From NCBI RefSeq assembly GCF_001015195.1, contig NZ_LDES01000076.1, positions 1 through 41,311 on the forward strand: 41,311 nt of DNA, written 5' to 3'. Every line of letters starts with the position of its first letter. Position 1 is the first letter of the stretch. The DNA comes from Sphingomonas sp. Y57 (GTDB lineage Bacteria > Pseudomonadota > Alphaproteobacteria > Sphingomonadales > Sphingomonadaceae). This document shows positions 15,954 to 24,855 of this stretch, in pieces. Under the pieces are notes generated by a model. That model saw nothing but the letters and a program-made list of their open reading frames with translations. It did not search any database and was not told where the DNA came from. The position numbers and the translations under genes were made by a program.

Positions 15954-16482
15954 AGCGGGCGGCGGCGGCCACCGACGGCGCGGTCGAATCGAGCAGTGCG
16001 ATGCCGTTGACGATGGCCAGCATCATCGCCGCCGCGTTGCGTGACGATACTCCGGCCGGGAAACGGACGGTACTGACGATCCACTCGTTCCATGTTTCCG
16101 CGATCCGCGCCGCCGCCGCAGCATAAAGACTGTCGCCCCGGGCCGCGCGCGCGGCGATCTCGAACCATAGTTCGACGAAGGGCTTCGCCTCCGGCGTCGC
16201 CATCAATGCGGTGGTATGGCCGACCATGTTGTGGGGCGCGATGCGGATTCCGTGGGAGCTACGGGCCAGATAGTCGGTGAAGCGATCCGATACGCAGCCC
16301 AGCACGTCGTCCAGCAGCGCGGCCTTGGTACCGAAATAATAAAGCAGCATGCGGTCGCTGGTCCCCAGCCGTGCCGCGGCCGGGCGCAGCGACAGTGCGT
16401 CGAGCCCTTCCTGCAGGACGATGTCGGCCAAGGCCTCGGTCAGCAGGAGGCGCCTGGCCCCCCGGGCATTGGTATTCCCCAT
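15928..16482 (-). CDS. TetR-family transcriptional regulator
   Basis: A 184-residue repressor-type protein. The N-terminal helix-turn-helix region reads ARRLLLTEALADIVLQEGLDALSLRPAAARLGTSDRMLLYYFGTKAALLDDVL (about 8-60 when joined), including the LLYYFGTK recognition-helix end that marks the family. The rest is a helical ligand-binding domain, residues 65-180. I prefer the ATG at 16482 (MGNTNARGARR) to the earlier one at 16518, because a palindromic operator-like site lies just upstream, at 16511-16526. Its 3' end overlaps rsmD. It runs in the same direction as the class II aldolase gene 110 bp upstream, a plausible target or partner. Confidence 0.9.
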   Translation of the reverse strand: MGNTNARGARRLLLTEALADIVLQEGLDALSLRPAAARLGTSDRMLLYYFGTKAALLDDVLGCVSDRFTDYLARSSHGIRIAPHNMVGHTTALMATPEAKPFVELWFEIAARAARGDSLYAAAAARIAETWNEWIVSTVRFPAGVSSRNAAAMMLAIVNGIALLDSTAPSVAAAARSRVQTVAA

Positions 16483-16494
16483 ATCGCGAATCCC

Positions 16495-16549
16495 CCGATT
16501 CCCGGCGGCATGTAGCATAGGCTACAGGCCGGCGCACGGCGGGAATCGG
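16495..16549. promoter_or_regulatory. Nested inverted repeats, probable TetR operator
   Basis: The inner palindrome TGTAGC-ATAG-GCTACA (16511-16526) is perfect and has the size of a TetR-family operator. It is surrounded by a second inverted repeat, CCGATTCCCG (16495-16504) and CGGGAATCGG (16540-16549). The inner site is 29 bp upstream of the tetR-type start. On the coding strand it includes TATGCT, which resembles a -10 element, so binding would block the promoter. Autoregulation is therefore the simplest reading. Confidence 0.6.
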
Positions 16550-16592
16550 CGTCTCCCGGGGCGGCGGGCGACTCCGTCCGCCCCGGTGCATA

Positions 16593-17327
16593 CTACCAGC
16601 CGCGCTGTTGCTTCATCCGGCGCACCTGCGCGTCGAATACCAGCTCGGCGAACTGGGCATGCTCTACAAGCCGCAACGCATCCCCGGCGCAGCGCTCCTT
16701 GACCTCGTCGGACAGCGGGACGTCGGTACCGCCGGCCTGGCCCGCCATGCACTGGATCTCGGCGGCGCGCTGGGCGGTCCACAGCAGCATGAAGGTGGTC
16801 GGGATGTCGCGCTCGCACACCGCGACGCCATGGTTGCGCAGGACGAGCACATGCTTGTCACCCAGGCTTTCCAACATGCGCGGCCGCTCGTCGTCATAGA
16901 GGGTGATCCCCTCGAAATCATGATAGCCGACCCGACCGAACAGCTGCGCGCCGTAGAAATTGTTATGGTCGAAGCCTTCGCACTTCATCGCCACCGCCGA
17001 CAGCGCGTTGCTATGGGTATGCGCCACGCACATCGCATCGGGCCGGTTCTGGTGGATCACGCCGTGCAGCGCGAAGCCGGCGGGATTGGCGTTATGATTG
17101 GACGAGCAGAGCTTGTTTCCCGCGACATCGACGACCAGCAGATTGTCGGGCCGAATCTCGCGATAATCGAGCCCGAACGGATTGACGAGATAGTGGTGAT
17201 CGGGCCCTGGCAGCCGTGCCGAGATGTGGTTGAAGATCAGTTCGGACCAGCCGAAATAATCGACCAGATGATAGAAGTCGGTGAGCTGCTGGCGAAGCCG
17301 CGCTTCGTCCGACGGGGTGCTGGCCAT
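16593..17327 (-). CDS. Class II aldolase/adducin-family protein
   Basis: A 244-residue cytoplasmic protein of the fuculose-phosphate aldolase/adducin fold. The zinc ligands are recognisable as H103 and H105 in AHTHSNALSA and H166 in LRNHGVAV. Near the N-terminus, GWSELIFNHISARLP and DHHYLVNPFGLDYREI match the subgroup of class II aldolase-like proteins without a phosphate-sugar signature, whose substrates are mostly unknown. The partners nearby are an Lrp/AsnC regulator, an aromatic aminotransferase and a ketopantoate-reductase-type enzyme, which hints at keto-acid chemistry, but this is inference. A good promoter (TTGACA, 16-bp spacer, GATAGC) lies at 17384-17411. Confidence 0.9.
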   Translation of the reverse strand: MASTPSDEARLRQQLTDFYHLVDYFGWSELIFNHISARLPGPDHHYLVNPFGLDYREIRPDNLLVVDVAGNKLCSSNHNANPAGFALHGVIHQNRPDAMCVAHTHSNALSAVAMKCEGFDHNNFYGAQLFGRVGYHDFEGITLYDDERPRMLESLGDKHVLVLRNHGVAVCERDIPTTFMLLWTAQRAAEIQCMAGQAGGTDVPLSDEVKERCAGDALRLVEHAQFAELVFDAQVRRMKQQRGW

Positions 17328-17383
17328 GGCATTGTCCTTCGCTGTCCGGCGCGCATGCGGAGCAACGCTGCCGTTCGGAAAAG

Positions 17384-17411
17384 GCTATCGGCCGCCGTCC
17401 GGCAGTGTCAA
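17384..17411 (-). promoter_or_regulatory. Probable sigma-70-type promoter of the class II aldolase gene
   Basis: On the minus strand TTGACA (17411-17406) is followed after 16 bp by GATAGC (17389-17384). The expected transcription start is about 50 bp before the ATG at 17327. The -35 is a perfect consensus match and the -10 is only fair. Confidence 0.5.
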
Positions 17412-17540
17412 GGAAGGCGATCGCGATGCGCGGATTTGATGCAAAACAGGATCCCAATTGCCGCAGAAGATACAAACCGCGATCGCATCGATGCCAAGGT
17501 GCGCAAAATCTATTCGTCGATAAGGGTGTGCCTCTCCACA

Positions 17541-17557
17541 ATGCAAAACGATTGCAT
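17541..17557. promoter_or_regulatory. ATGCAA-N5-TTGCAT palindrome near the lrp-type gene 3' end
   Basis: A perfect 6-bp inverted repeat with a 5-bp spacer, 13 bp beyond the stop codon of the Lrp-type gene and far upstream of the aldolase promoter. Its form (GCAA-N5-TTGC) is what Lrp/AsnC proteins often bind. Related strings are GATGCAAAACAGG near 17438 and GTGCGCAAAA near 17498, within the same 243-bp gap between the aldolase and lrp-type genes. Operator function is inferred. Confidence 0.4.
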
Positions 17558-17570
17558 CGCCAACGCGCTC

Positions 17571-18050
17571 TCAGCAATAGTCGAGCGGCAGCGCGGTGGT
17601 CTGTTTCATCCCTTTCAGGATGATGTTCGACCGGATCGAGACGATGTCGCCGCCCACCATCAGCTTGTTCGATATGAACTCCGAATAGCTCTCCAGGTCG
17701 CGGGTGACGACCCGGAGGATATAGTCGGCATCGCCGGCGATATATTCGCATGAGGTGACCTCGGGGAGCGCGTCGACGAGCTGCTTGAAGCGTGCCTCGG
17801 TGTCGGCGCCATGGTCCTTGATCTTGACGATAATATAGGAGGAGACGTTGAGGTTGAGCCGCGACCGGGCGAGGATGCCGGCGATCTTCTCGACATAGCC
17901 TTCGTCCTTCAGGCGCTGCAGCCGGCGCGAGCATTGCGCCGGTGACAGGTGGATAAGGGTGCTAAGCTCGCTCGGGCCGATGCCGCCATTCTCCTGCACG
18001 CAGGCAAGGATCTTGCGGTCGAACCCATCGAGCTTGCCGTTGGACGACAT
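17571..18050 (-). CDS. Lrp/AsnC-family transcriptional regulator
   Basis: A 159-residue regulator that senses amino acids or related metabolites. Residues 8-55 form the helix-turn-helix (LDGFDRKILACVQENGGIGPSELSTLIHLSPAQCSRRLQRLKDEGYV when joined). Residues 70-148 form the RAM ligand-binding domain, with the characteristic EVTSCEYIAGDADYILRVVTRDLESY. The ATG at 18050 gives MSSNGKLDGFDRKIL; the frame stays open for a further 1.1 kb upstream, but that is antisense to the aminotransferase gene. It diverges from that gene, so it probably controls it and possibly itself. Phased TGCA/TGCGCA motifs lie in the shared gap. Confidence 0.93.
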   Translation of the reverse strand: MSSNGKLDGFDRKILACVQENGGIGPSELSTLIHLSPAQCSRRLQRLKDEGYVEKIAGILARSRLNLNVSSYIIVKIKDHGADTEARFKQLVDALPEVTSCEYIAGDADYILRVVTRDLESYSEFISNKLMVGGDIVSIRSNIILKGMKQTTALPLDYC

Positions 18051-18051
18051 C

Positions 18052-18133
18052 GTGCATCTTCCTGTCCGATAGCGATGAAAGCGATGTGCATCAAACAGGA
18101 CATTCGTGCACGCGGATGCGCAATCATGCGCAA
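18052..18133. promoter_or_regulatory. Phased GTGCA / TGCGCA motifs in the lrp-aminotransferase gap
   Basis: GTGCA occurs at 18052, 18086 and 18106, and ATGCGCAA occurs twice exactly 10 bp apart (18116-18123 and 18126-18133), so that TGCGCA-ATCA-TGCGCA forms an inverted repeat. The 10- and 20-bp phasing puts several motifs on one face of the helix, as in DNA wrapped by Lrp-type octamers. The region is the divergent promoter area of the Lrp-type regulator and the aminotransferase. Confidence 0.4.
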
Positions 18134-18209
18134 AAGACCGCAATAACGCAAGCCGCGTTCGTGCCGCCTTCGCTAGGATCGTCGGGCTCGCACAGCTTGC
18201 GGGTCCAGC

Positions 18210-19412
18210 GTGAGACGATCCTTGCCCTTTCCCTGCCTCCAACCCCAGCCCGCCGATCCGTTGTTGTCGCTTGCGCAGATCGCCGGGGCCGACCGGCGCC
18301 CGTCGCGCCTCGACCTCAGCGTCGGGGTCTATCGTGACGAGGCCGGGCGAACGCCGGTAATGCGTGCGGTGAAGGCCGCCGAGCATCTGCTGGCCGAGAC
18401 TCAGCCGACCAAGGCCTATCTCGGTATCCTGGGCAACGCCGCCTTTCTGGACCATGTCCGCACGCTGGTGATGCCAGGGGTGGACGCGCAGGACGTCGCC
18501 GCCATCCAGACGCCGGGCGGCACCGCGGCGCTTCGGCTCGCTGCCGAACTGCTTGTGGCGGGCAAGCCCGACCGCGCCATCTGGGTCGGCACCCCCACCT
18601 GGTCGAACCATCTGCCACTGCTCGGCGGCGCCCGGCTCGACGTGCGCTGCTTCCCCGCCTTCGATATCGAGACCCAGGCGCCGCTGGTCGACCAGATGCT
18701 CGACGTCATCGCCGCCGCGGCGCCCGGCGACGCCTTTCTGCTCCAGCCGCTGTGCCACAATCCGACCGGCGTCGACCTCTCGCCCGACGCCCTCGCCGCG
18801 ATCGCCGATGCGATGGTCGCGCGCGGCGTCGTGCCGCTGCTCGATATCGCCTATCACGGCTTCGGCCGCTCGCTGGAAGAGGACAGCGCCCGGCTGGGTG
18901 CGCTGCTCGACCGGCTGCCCCATGCGCTGCTGACCTATTCGTGCAGCAAGAATTTCGGCCTCTACCGCGAGCGTGTCGGCGCGTTGTTCAGCATCAACCG
19001 GGGCGGGGCGCTGCGAGACCTGATCACAGGCAACCTGCAGGCGCTGGCACGGACCAGCTGGTCGATGCCGCCCGATCATGGCGCGGCGGTCGTTGCCACG
19101 ATCCTCGGCGACGCGGTGCTCGCGGCCGACTGGCGGCGGGAATTGTCGGCGATGGTCGCCCGTGTCCGCGCGGTGCGGCAGGCGCTGGCCAGTCATGGCG
19201 TCGTCGGCGCGATCGACCTGGGCCCGGTCGCCACGCAGTCAGGCATGTTCAGCCTGTTGCCGTTCGACGCCGAGCTTGCCGCTCGGCTGCGCAGCGACCA
19301 TGCGGTCTACATTCCCGATTCGGGGCGGATCAACGTGGCCGGGCTCGCGGCTGACAGGGTCGACGGCTTCGTCGCGGCGCTTCGCGCGGCGCAGATGCGC
19401 TCGGCCGCCTGA
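18210..19412 (+). CDS. Aromatic amino acid aminotransferase (class I, PLP)
   Basis: Transfers the amino group between aromatic (or dicarboxylic) amino acids and 2-oxo acids using PLP. The class I gamma pattern is visible in PADPLLSLAQIAGADRRPSRLDLSVGVYRDEAGRTPV, which matches TyrB/AspC-type N-termini. N184 in HNPTG, D212/Y215 in LLDIAYHGFG and the Schiff-base lysine K247 in SCSKNFGLYRERVG are in place. It has 400 residues. The GTG at 18210 fits the family's N-terminal length, and no better ATG exists upstream. It diverges from an Lrp/AsnC regulator and is followed after 2 bp by a ketopantoate-reductase-type gene. This suggests a two-gene transcript that makes and reduces a 2-oxo acid; substrates are unproven. 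Confidence 0.9.
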   Translation: MRRSLPFPCLQPQPADPLLSLAQIAGADRRPSRLDLSVGVYRDEAGRTPVMRAVKAAEHLLAETQPTKAYLGILGNAAFLDHVRTLVMPGVDAQDVAAIQTPGGTAALRLAAELLVAGKPDRAIWVGTPTWSNHLPLLGGARLDVRCFPAFDIETQAPLVDQMLDVIAAAAPGDAFLLQPLCHNPTGVDLSPDALAAIADAMVARGVVPLLDIAYHGFGRSLEEDSARLGALLDRLPHALLTYSCSKNFGLYRERVGALFSINRGGALRDLITGNLQALARTSWSMPPDHGAAVVATILGDAVLAADWRRELSAMVARVRAVRQALASHGVVGAIDLGPVATQSGMFSLLPFDAELAARLRSDHAVYIPDSGRINVAGLAADRVDGFVAALRAAQMRSAA

Positions 19413-19414
19413 CC

Positions 19415-20377
19415 ATGGCGCGGTTCGGCGTGATCGGCGCGGGCGCGATCGGCAGCACCATCGCCTGTCGCCTCGCCGCGGCCGGCGAAGAGGTGGTCCT
19501 GTTCGCGAGAGGTCCACGCCGCGCGTCGGTCGAGCGCGACGGGCTGCGCGTCCGGATCGGCGACGCGGTACAGGCGGCGCGGCCGACGGTCGTCGAGAGC
19601 GGCGCGGCGCTCGCCTGCGACACGCTGTTCCTCGCGGTCAAGGCTGACGCGCTGCCCGCACTGATCCCGGCGATCGCGGCCGCCAGCCATGGTGCCACCA
19701 GCATCGTGCCGCTCTGCAACGGTCTGCCCTGGTGGTATCGCCAGACGGGCGATGTGCCGGCCGGTACGATAGAGGCGGTCGATCCCGGCGGACGGCTGGC
19801 AGCGGCGATCGACCCGGCACATATCGTCGGCGCGGTCCTGTTCCTGCGCGCCGCGCTCGCCGCCGACGGCACGGTCGAATCGCAGGGCGGCGAGCGGATG
19901 GTGCTCGGCGCGGTCGTCGGCGGCGACGAAGCCGCGACGCGGATTGCCGCCGCGCTGGAGGGAGCAGGGATCGCCTGCCCGGTGGCGCCTTCCATCCGGC
20001 AGGTGCTGTGGAGCAAGATCGCGCTCAACCTGGCGACCAACCCGCTGTCCGCGGTCAGCCGCGCGACGCTGGCGCAGATGTGCGACGATGCACATCTGCT
20101 GGGCATCGTCCGTGCCATTCTGGGCGAATCGCTGGCGCTCGCGGCGCTCGACGGACAGGCGCCGCGCGAGAGCGTCGACGATCTGGTCGCCGTCACCCGC
20201 TGCGCCGGGCCCTTTCTCACATCGATGGCACAGGATGCGATAGCGGGCCGTCCGCTCGAGCTGGCCGCCATCGCCCAGGCAGTGCTCGACCTTGCCGACG
20301 ATCACGGTCATCCGATGCCGGTCGCACGGACCGTCGCGGCGATGGCTGCCTGGCTGCACCCGCCGCGCGCAGCCTGA
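19415..20377 (+). CDS. 2-dehydropantoate 2-reductase family protein (ApbA/PanE)
   Basis: An NAD(P)H-dependent reductase of 320 residues. The Rossmann motif GAGAIGSTIACRLAAAG (about 7-23) opens the protein. The conserved lysine of LAVKADAL and the WSKIALNLATNPLSAVSRATLAQM helix are in the catalytic domain, as in PanE. Whether it acts on ketopantoate, in pantothenate synthesis, or on a related 2-oxo acid is uncertain. No pan genes are near, and the close coupling to an aminotransferase and an Lrp-type regulator suggests an amino-acid-derived keto acid. It ends 4 bp from the stop of the convergent DUF938 gene. Confidence 0.88.
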   Translation: MARFGVIGAGAIGSTIACRLAAAGEEVVLFARGPRRASVERDGLRVRIGDAVQAARPTVVESGAALACDTLFLAVKADALPALIPAIAAASHGATSIVPLCNGLPWWYRQTGDVPAGTIEAVDPGGRLAAAIDPAHIVGAVLFLRAALAADGTVESQGGERMVLGAVVGGDEAATRIAAALEGAGIACPVAPSIRQVLWSKIALNLATNPLSAVSRATLAQMCDDAHLLGIVRAILGESLALAALDGQAPRESVDDLVAVTRCAGPFLTSMAQDAIAGRPLELAAIAQAVLDLADDHGHPMPVARTVAAMAAWLHPPRAA

Positions 20378-20381
20378 ACCG

Positions 20382-20987
20382 TCAGCCTTCGCGGCGGAGC
20401 ACGACCGTCAAATTGTTCGCCGGCATCGCGTGGACTGCTTCCAGCCGCAGTCCTTCGCCCTTAGCCAGCGCGACGACATCCTCCAGCCGGCGCAGGCCCC
20501 AGCGCTCGTCGCGGCGGCGCAGATCGGCGTCGAAGGCGAGGTTGCTCGGCGCCGTCTCGACGCCCTGCTGGACATAGGGACCGTAAAGCACCAGTGGCGC
20601 ACCGGGCGGTAACAGTTTCCCCGCCGCGCGCATCAGGCCGACCGTCGCGTCCCACGGGCTGATATGGACCATGTTGACGCATAGCATCGCGTCGGCGTGG
20701 TCGACCGGCCAATCCGGGGTGGCCGCGTCGATCGTCAGCGGCGGGCGGAGGTTGGGAAGGCGCACCCGTTCGGCCCAGGCGCGGATCGAGGCGATCGCCG
20801 AGGGATCGGGATGGCTCGGGAGCCAGACGAGACCGGGAAAGACCTGCGCGAGAAAGATCGCATGTTCGCCCGTACCGCTGGCGATTTCGAGCACGATGCC
20901 CTCGGCGGGCAGCGCGTCGCGCAGGACAGCGGCGATCGGCTCGCGGTTACGGGCGGTGGCGGGGGCGAAGCGGCGGGCGTCGGTCAT
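20382..20987 (-). CDS. DUF938-family SAM-dependent methyltransferase-like protein
   Basis: A 201-residue protein of the DUF938 family, which has a class I methyltransferase fold. The N-terminal FAPATARNREPIAAVL is typical. The SAM-binding motif is VLEIASGTGEHAIFLAQVFPGLVWLPSHPDP (about 32-62, joined) and the conserved central segment reads CVNMVHISPWDATVGLM. Substrate and role are unknown. The ATG at 20987 is preceded at short distance by CTATAAGC, a possible -10 element, which would make a very short leader. It stands alone, convergent with the reductase gene and divergent from the catalase gene. Confidence 0.88.
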   Translation of the reverse strand: MTDARRFAPATARNREPIAAVLRDALPAEGIVLEIASGTGEHAIFLAQVFPGLVWLPSHPDPSAIASIRAWAERVRLPNLRPPLTIDAATPDWPVDHADAMLCVNMVHISPWDATVGLMRAAGKLLPPGAPLVLYGPYVQQGVETAPSNLAFDADLRRRDERWGLRRLEDVVALAKGEGLRLEAVHAMPANNLTVVLRREG

Positions 20988-21147
20988 GGACCGCTTATAG
21001 CCGCCCCCGCCGCTTCGTCATCCCGACGATCCCCTTTCAGCCCGGGTCCCCGCACCGCATCCGGTCGGAAAACGACTACGCTTCGTCGTGAGCGTCGGTG
21101 CCGGCGGCGACCGGCGTCGATCTCATCCGTTGGGCGGGCTCATGTCG

Positions 21148-21153
21148 AGGAGG
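21148..21153 (+). promoter_or_regulatory. Shine-Dalgarno that fixes the catalase start
   Basis: AGGAGG lies 6 bp before the ATG at 21160. It overlaps the codons that would follow an alternative ATG at 21142, so the downstream ATG is the likely start. Confidence 0.75.
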
Positions 21154-21159
21154 AGCATC

Positions 21160-23271
21160 ATGGCCGACCCGTTCTACGCGAAGCGCAACCCCGGCACCGG
21201 CGGCGAAACCCACCAGACCCCTACCGAGGCGGATGAAACCGTTCTCACCACCCAGCAGGGCGTCCCCGTGGCCGACGATCAGAATTCGCTGAGGATCGGG
21301 GAGCAGGGCCCCACGCTGATGGAGGACTTCCATTTCCGGGAGAAGATCTTCCATTTCGATCATGAGCGGATTCCCGAGCGGGTCGTCCACGCGCGCGGCT
21401 ATGGCGTCCATGGGCGCTTCACCCTGAAGAGATCGCTCGCCGACCATACCACTGCCGCGGTGCTGACCGAGGTGGGCGAGACGACGCCGATGTTCGTCCG
21501 CTTCTCGACCGTGGCCGGCAACAAGGGATCGTTCGATCTCGCCCGCGACGTGCGCGGGTTCGCGGCGAAGTTCTACACGAAGCAGGGCAATTGGGACATC
21601 GTCGCGAACAACATCCCGGTGTTCTTCATTCAGGACGCCATCAAGTTCCCCGATCTGGTCCACGCCGCCAAGCCGGCACCGGACCGGGAATTCCCCCAGG
21701 CGCAGACCGCGCACGACAATTTCTGGGACTTCATCAGCCTGACGCCGGAAAGAATGCACATGATCATGTGGGTCATGTCCGACCGGGCGATCCCGCGCTC
21801 CTACCGTTTCATGGAAGGATTCGGGGTCCACAGCTTCCGGCTGATCAATGCGAAGGGCAAGGGCTGTTTCGTCAAATTCCACTTCAAGCCCAGGCTTGGT
21901 CTCCAGTCGGTGCTTTGGAACGAGGCCCTCAAGATCAACGGGGCCGATCCCGATTTCCATCGCCGCGACCTCTGGGACGCGATCGAGGCCGGCATGCCGC
22001 CCGAATGGGACCTCGGCGTCCAGCTGTTCGACGATGAGTTCGCCGAGCGCTTCGAATTCGATGTCCTCGACCCGACCAAGATCATCCCCGAGGAACAGGT
22101 GCCGGTCGAGATCATCGGCAGCTTCGTCCTCGACGGGCTGGTCGACAATTTCTTCGCGGAAACCGAGCAGGTGGCTTTCTGCACGCAGAATGTCGTGCCG
22201 GGCATCGGCTTCTCAAACGATCCGCTGCTGCAGGGACGCAACTTCTCCTATCTCGACACCCAGCTGAAGCGACTCGGCTCGCCCAATTTCACGCACATCC
22301 CGATCAACGCGCCGCGCTGCCCGATTCACAACCATCAGCAGGACGGGCATATGGCCATGCGCAATCCGCGCGGACGGGTGAATTATGAGCCGAACAGCTG
22401 GGGGGTGGGACCGAAGGAGGATCCCGCGACCGGCTACCGACATTTCGCCGCGCCCGAGAGCGGCAGCCGCCAGCAGGTGCGCTCCGCCACCTTCGCCGAC
22501 CACTATAGCCAGGCGCGGCAATTCTTCGTCAGCCAGACGTCGATCGAGCAGAAGCATATCGGCGACGCCCTGGTGTTCGAGCTGAGCAAGTGCCTTCGCC
22601 CGGATATCCGGGAACGGATGGTCGCGCATCTCCGCAACATCCATCCCGATCTGGCGCAGGCCGTCGCGACCGGCCTCGGCCTGCCGAAGCTGCCTAAACC
22701 GCATCGGCCGGCCATCGAGCCGCGCACCGACCTGCCGCCCTCGGAGGCGTTGTCGATCGTCAAGCGCGGGCCGATGCGGTTCGAAGGCCGCAAGCTCGGC
22801 ATCCTGGTCAGCCACGGCGCCGATGCGGCCATCGTCAACGGCCTGATCCGTACCGTCAAGGCTGAGCGCGGCGTCTGGGAGATCATCGCGCCGCACATAA
22901 CGGGCGCGCGGCTGTCGGACGACACGATGATCGAGGCGCAGCAGAAGATCGACGGGGGATCGTCCGTGCTCTACGACGCGGTCGCCGTCATCCTCTCGCC
23001 CGAGGGGGCGTCGATGCTGGCCCAGGACAAGACCGCCAAGGACTTCGTGAGCGACGCTTTCGCCCATTGCAAGTTCATCGGCCACAGCGAGGCGGCGACG
23101 CTGCTCTTCGAGAAGGCGGGAATCGCGCCCGAGGATATCGACGAAGGCTTCTTCGCACTGACCGGCAAGGCCGACGCGAAGGCGTTCATCACCGCCTGCG
23201 GCCGGCTCCGCTTCTGGGACCGCGAGCTTAAGGTGGACCTCGACGCCGCCGGGTTGCCCCCGACCGCGTAA
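21160..23271 (+). CDS. katE: Large-subunit monofunctional catalase (KatE/HPII type)
   Basis: Dismutates hydrogen peroxide to water and oxygen. At 703 residues it is the large-subunit clade, with a C-terminal flavodoxin/DJ-1-like domain (about 545-700, from [19 protein letters not shown]). The distal-side histidine H77 ([13 protein letters not shown]) and the neighbouring [12 protein letters not shown] are intact. The asparagine region [20 protein letters not shown] and the proximal heme-ligand tyrosine in [14 protein letters not shown] are also present. The conserved NYEPNSW loop is seen. I start it at the ATG preceded by AGGAGG. There is no OxyR gene nearby. A 9-bp gap separates its end from the convergent gcvPB. 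Confidence 0.96.
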   Translation: MADPFYAKRNPGTGGETHQTPTEADETVLTTQQGVPVADDQNSLRIGEQGPTLMEDFHFREKIFHFDHERIPERVVHARGYGVHGRFTLKRSLADHTTAAVLTEVGETTPMFVRFSTVAGNKGSFDLARDVRGFAAKFYTKQGNWDIVANNIPVFFIQDAIKFPDLVHAAKPAPDREFPQAQTAHDNFWDFISLTPERMHMIMWVMSDRAIPRSYRFMEGFGVHSFRLINAKGKGCFVKFHFKPRLGLQSVLWNEALKINGADPDFHRRDLWDAIEAGMPPEWDLGVQLFDDEFAERFEFDVLDPTKIIPEEQVPVEIIGSFVLDGLVDNFFAETEQVAFCTQNVVPGIGFSNDPLLQGRNFSYLDTQLKRLGSPNFTHIPINAPRCPIHNHQQDGHMAMRNPRGRVNYEPNSWGVGPKEDPATGYRHFAAPESGSRQQVRSATFADHYSQARQFFVSQTSIEQKHIGDALVFELSKCLRPDIRERMVAHLRNIHPDLAQAVATGLGLPKLPKPHRPAIEPRTDLPPSEALSIVKRGPMRFEGRKLGILVSHGADAAIVNGLIRTVKAERGVWEIIAPHITGARLSDDTMIEAQQKIDGGSSVLYDAVAVILSPEGASMLAQDKTAKDFVSDAFAHCKFIGHSEAATLLFEKAGIAPEDIDEGFFALTGKADAKAFITACGRLRFWDRELKVDLDAAGLPPTA

Positions 23272-23280
23272 AGGCCGCTC

Positions 23281-24855
23281 CTACTCCGCGGCTGCCGGCA
23301 GCGCCTCGTCCTTCCACACCAGAACGGGCTTGCGCGCGGCGGCGGTCTCGTCGAGGCGGCGGCGCGGGGCGAGGGCGGGGGCGGCCTTGAGCGCCTCGTC
23401 GCCGGCCCTGGCCCGGCTTGCCACCGAGCGCAAAGCACCGATGAACTGGTCGAGCGCCGCCTTGCTCTCGGTCTCGGTGGGCTCGATCAGCATCGCGCCG
23501 TGGACGACGAGCGGGAAGTACATCGTCATCGGGTGGAAGCCCTCGTCGATCAGCCCCTTGGCGATGTCGAGCGTGGTGAAGCCCTGCGCCAGCCCGTCGT
23601 CGCTGAACAGCGCCTCGTGCATGCATGGGCCGCTGTCGCCGAACGGCGCGTCGAGCAGGTCGTCGAGGCTGCGCAGGACATAGTTGGCGTTGAGCACCGC
23701 ATCCTCGGAGACCTGGCGCAGGCCGTCGGCGCCATGGCTGAGGATATAGGTGAGCGCGCGGGTGAACATGCCCATCTGGCCGTGGAAGGCGGTCATCCGG
23801 CCGAAGCTGCCCGGGTGGTCCTCGCCCGCCGTCTCCTCCTCGACCAGCTTGAAGCCGCCGTCGGCCTGCCTGGCGACGAACGGCAGCGGCGCGTAGGGCG
23901 CAAGCGCCTGCGACAGCACCACCGGGCCGGAGCCGGGGCCGCCGCCGCCGTGCGGGGTCGAGAAGGTCTTGTGCAGGTTGATGTGCATCGCGTCGACGCC
24001 GAGGTCGCCGGGGCGCACCCGGCCGACGATCGCGTTGAAGTTGGCGCCGTCGCAATAGACATAACCGCCTGCTTCGTGGACCGCGTCGGAGATGCGCTTC
24101 ATGTCGCGCTCGAACAGGCCGCAGGTGTTGGGGTTGGTGATCATCACCCCGGCGACGTCGGGACCGAGCCGGGCGGTCAGCGCGGCGAGGTCGACCCGGC
24201 CGTCGGCGGTCGCGGGGATGTTCTCGACCTTGTAGCCGCAGAAGGCGGCGGTCGCCGGGTTGGTGCCGTGCGCCGATTCGGGGACGAGGATGACCGACCG
24301 GTCGCTGCCCGCCGCGTCATGCGCTGCGCGGATCGCGAGCAGGCCGCACAGCTCGCCATGCGCGCCCGCCTTGGGGCTCATCGCGACGGCGTGCATGCCG
24401 GTCAGGGTGATCAGCCACTGAGCCAGCTCGTCGATCACCGCCAGTGCGCCCTGCACCGTGTCGACCGGCGCGAGCGGGTGGATGTCGGCGAAGCCGGGCA
24501 GGCGCGCCATCTTCTCGTTGAGGCGCGGATTATGCTTCATCGTGCACGAGCCGAGCGGGAACAGGCCGAGGTCGATCGCGTAGTTCTGCCGGCTGAGGCG
24601 GGTGTAATGCCGCACCGCCTCGGGCTCGGTCAGGCCGGGCAGGCCGATCGGGCGGCTGCGCTCGAGCCCGCCGAGGCGCCCAGCGACGCGAGGCGGCTCG
24701 GGCAGGTCGACGCCGGTGCGGGCATAGTCGTCGCGCTCGAAGATCAGCCCTTCCTCGAGCATCAGCGCGCGGTTGCCGGTGAAGGTCGCCGGGGCCTGCG
24801 ACGCCGCAACGCCGGTTTCCGGGCGCGTCACCCGGCCTTCGCTGTTCATGCTCAT
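23281..24855 (-). CDS. gcvPB: Glycine dehydrogenase (decarboxylating) subunit 2
   Basis: The PLP-carrying C-terminal half of the P-protein in the glycine cleavage system. The lysine that binds PLP is K296 in [18 protein letters not shown], followed by the glycine-rich loop. [15 protein letters not shown] and [12 protein letters not shown] are also characteristic. At 524 residues it is the normal size for the split enzyme. It overlaps gcvPA by 4 bp, and the two together replace a single-chain GcvP. The last gene of the leftward gcvT-H-PA-PB unit, it ends 9 bp from katE. Confidence 0.97.
   Translation of the reverse strand: MSMNSEGRVTRPETGVAASQAPATFTGNRALMLEEGLIFERDDYARTGVDLPEPPRVAGRLGGLERSRPIGLPGLTEPEAVRHYTRLSRQNYAIDLGLFPLGSCTMKHNPRLNEKMARLPGFADIHPLAPVDTVQGALAVIDELAQWLITLTGMHAVAMSPKAGAHGELCGLLAIRAAHDAAGSDRSVILVPESAHGTNPATAAFCGYKVENIPATADGRVDLAALTARLGPDVAGVMITNPNTCGLFERDMKRISDAVHEAGGYVYCDGANFNAIVGRVRPGDLGVDAMHINLHKTFSTPHGGGGPGSGPVVLSQALAPYAPLPFVARQADGGFKLVEEETAGEDHPGSFGRMTAFHGQMGMFTRALTYILSHGADGLRQVSEDAVLNANYVLRSLDDLLDAPFGDSGPCMHEALFSDDGLAQGFTTLDIAKGLIDEGFHPMTMYFPLVVHGAMLIEPTETESKAALDQFIGALRSVASRARAGDEALKAAPALAPRRRLDETAAARKPVLVWKDEALPAAAE

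Noticed and set aside
17571-19196. A 541-codon minus-strand frame that seems to fuse a long N-terminal part to the Lrp/AsnC regulator
   Set aside because: The upstream part lies antisense to the aminotransferase and has no homologous look; the regulator has its own natural ATG at 18050.
21088-21159. Earlier GTG or ATG starts for the catalase
   Set aside because: AGGAGG is ideally spaced for the ATG at 21160; the earlier starts lack a site.
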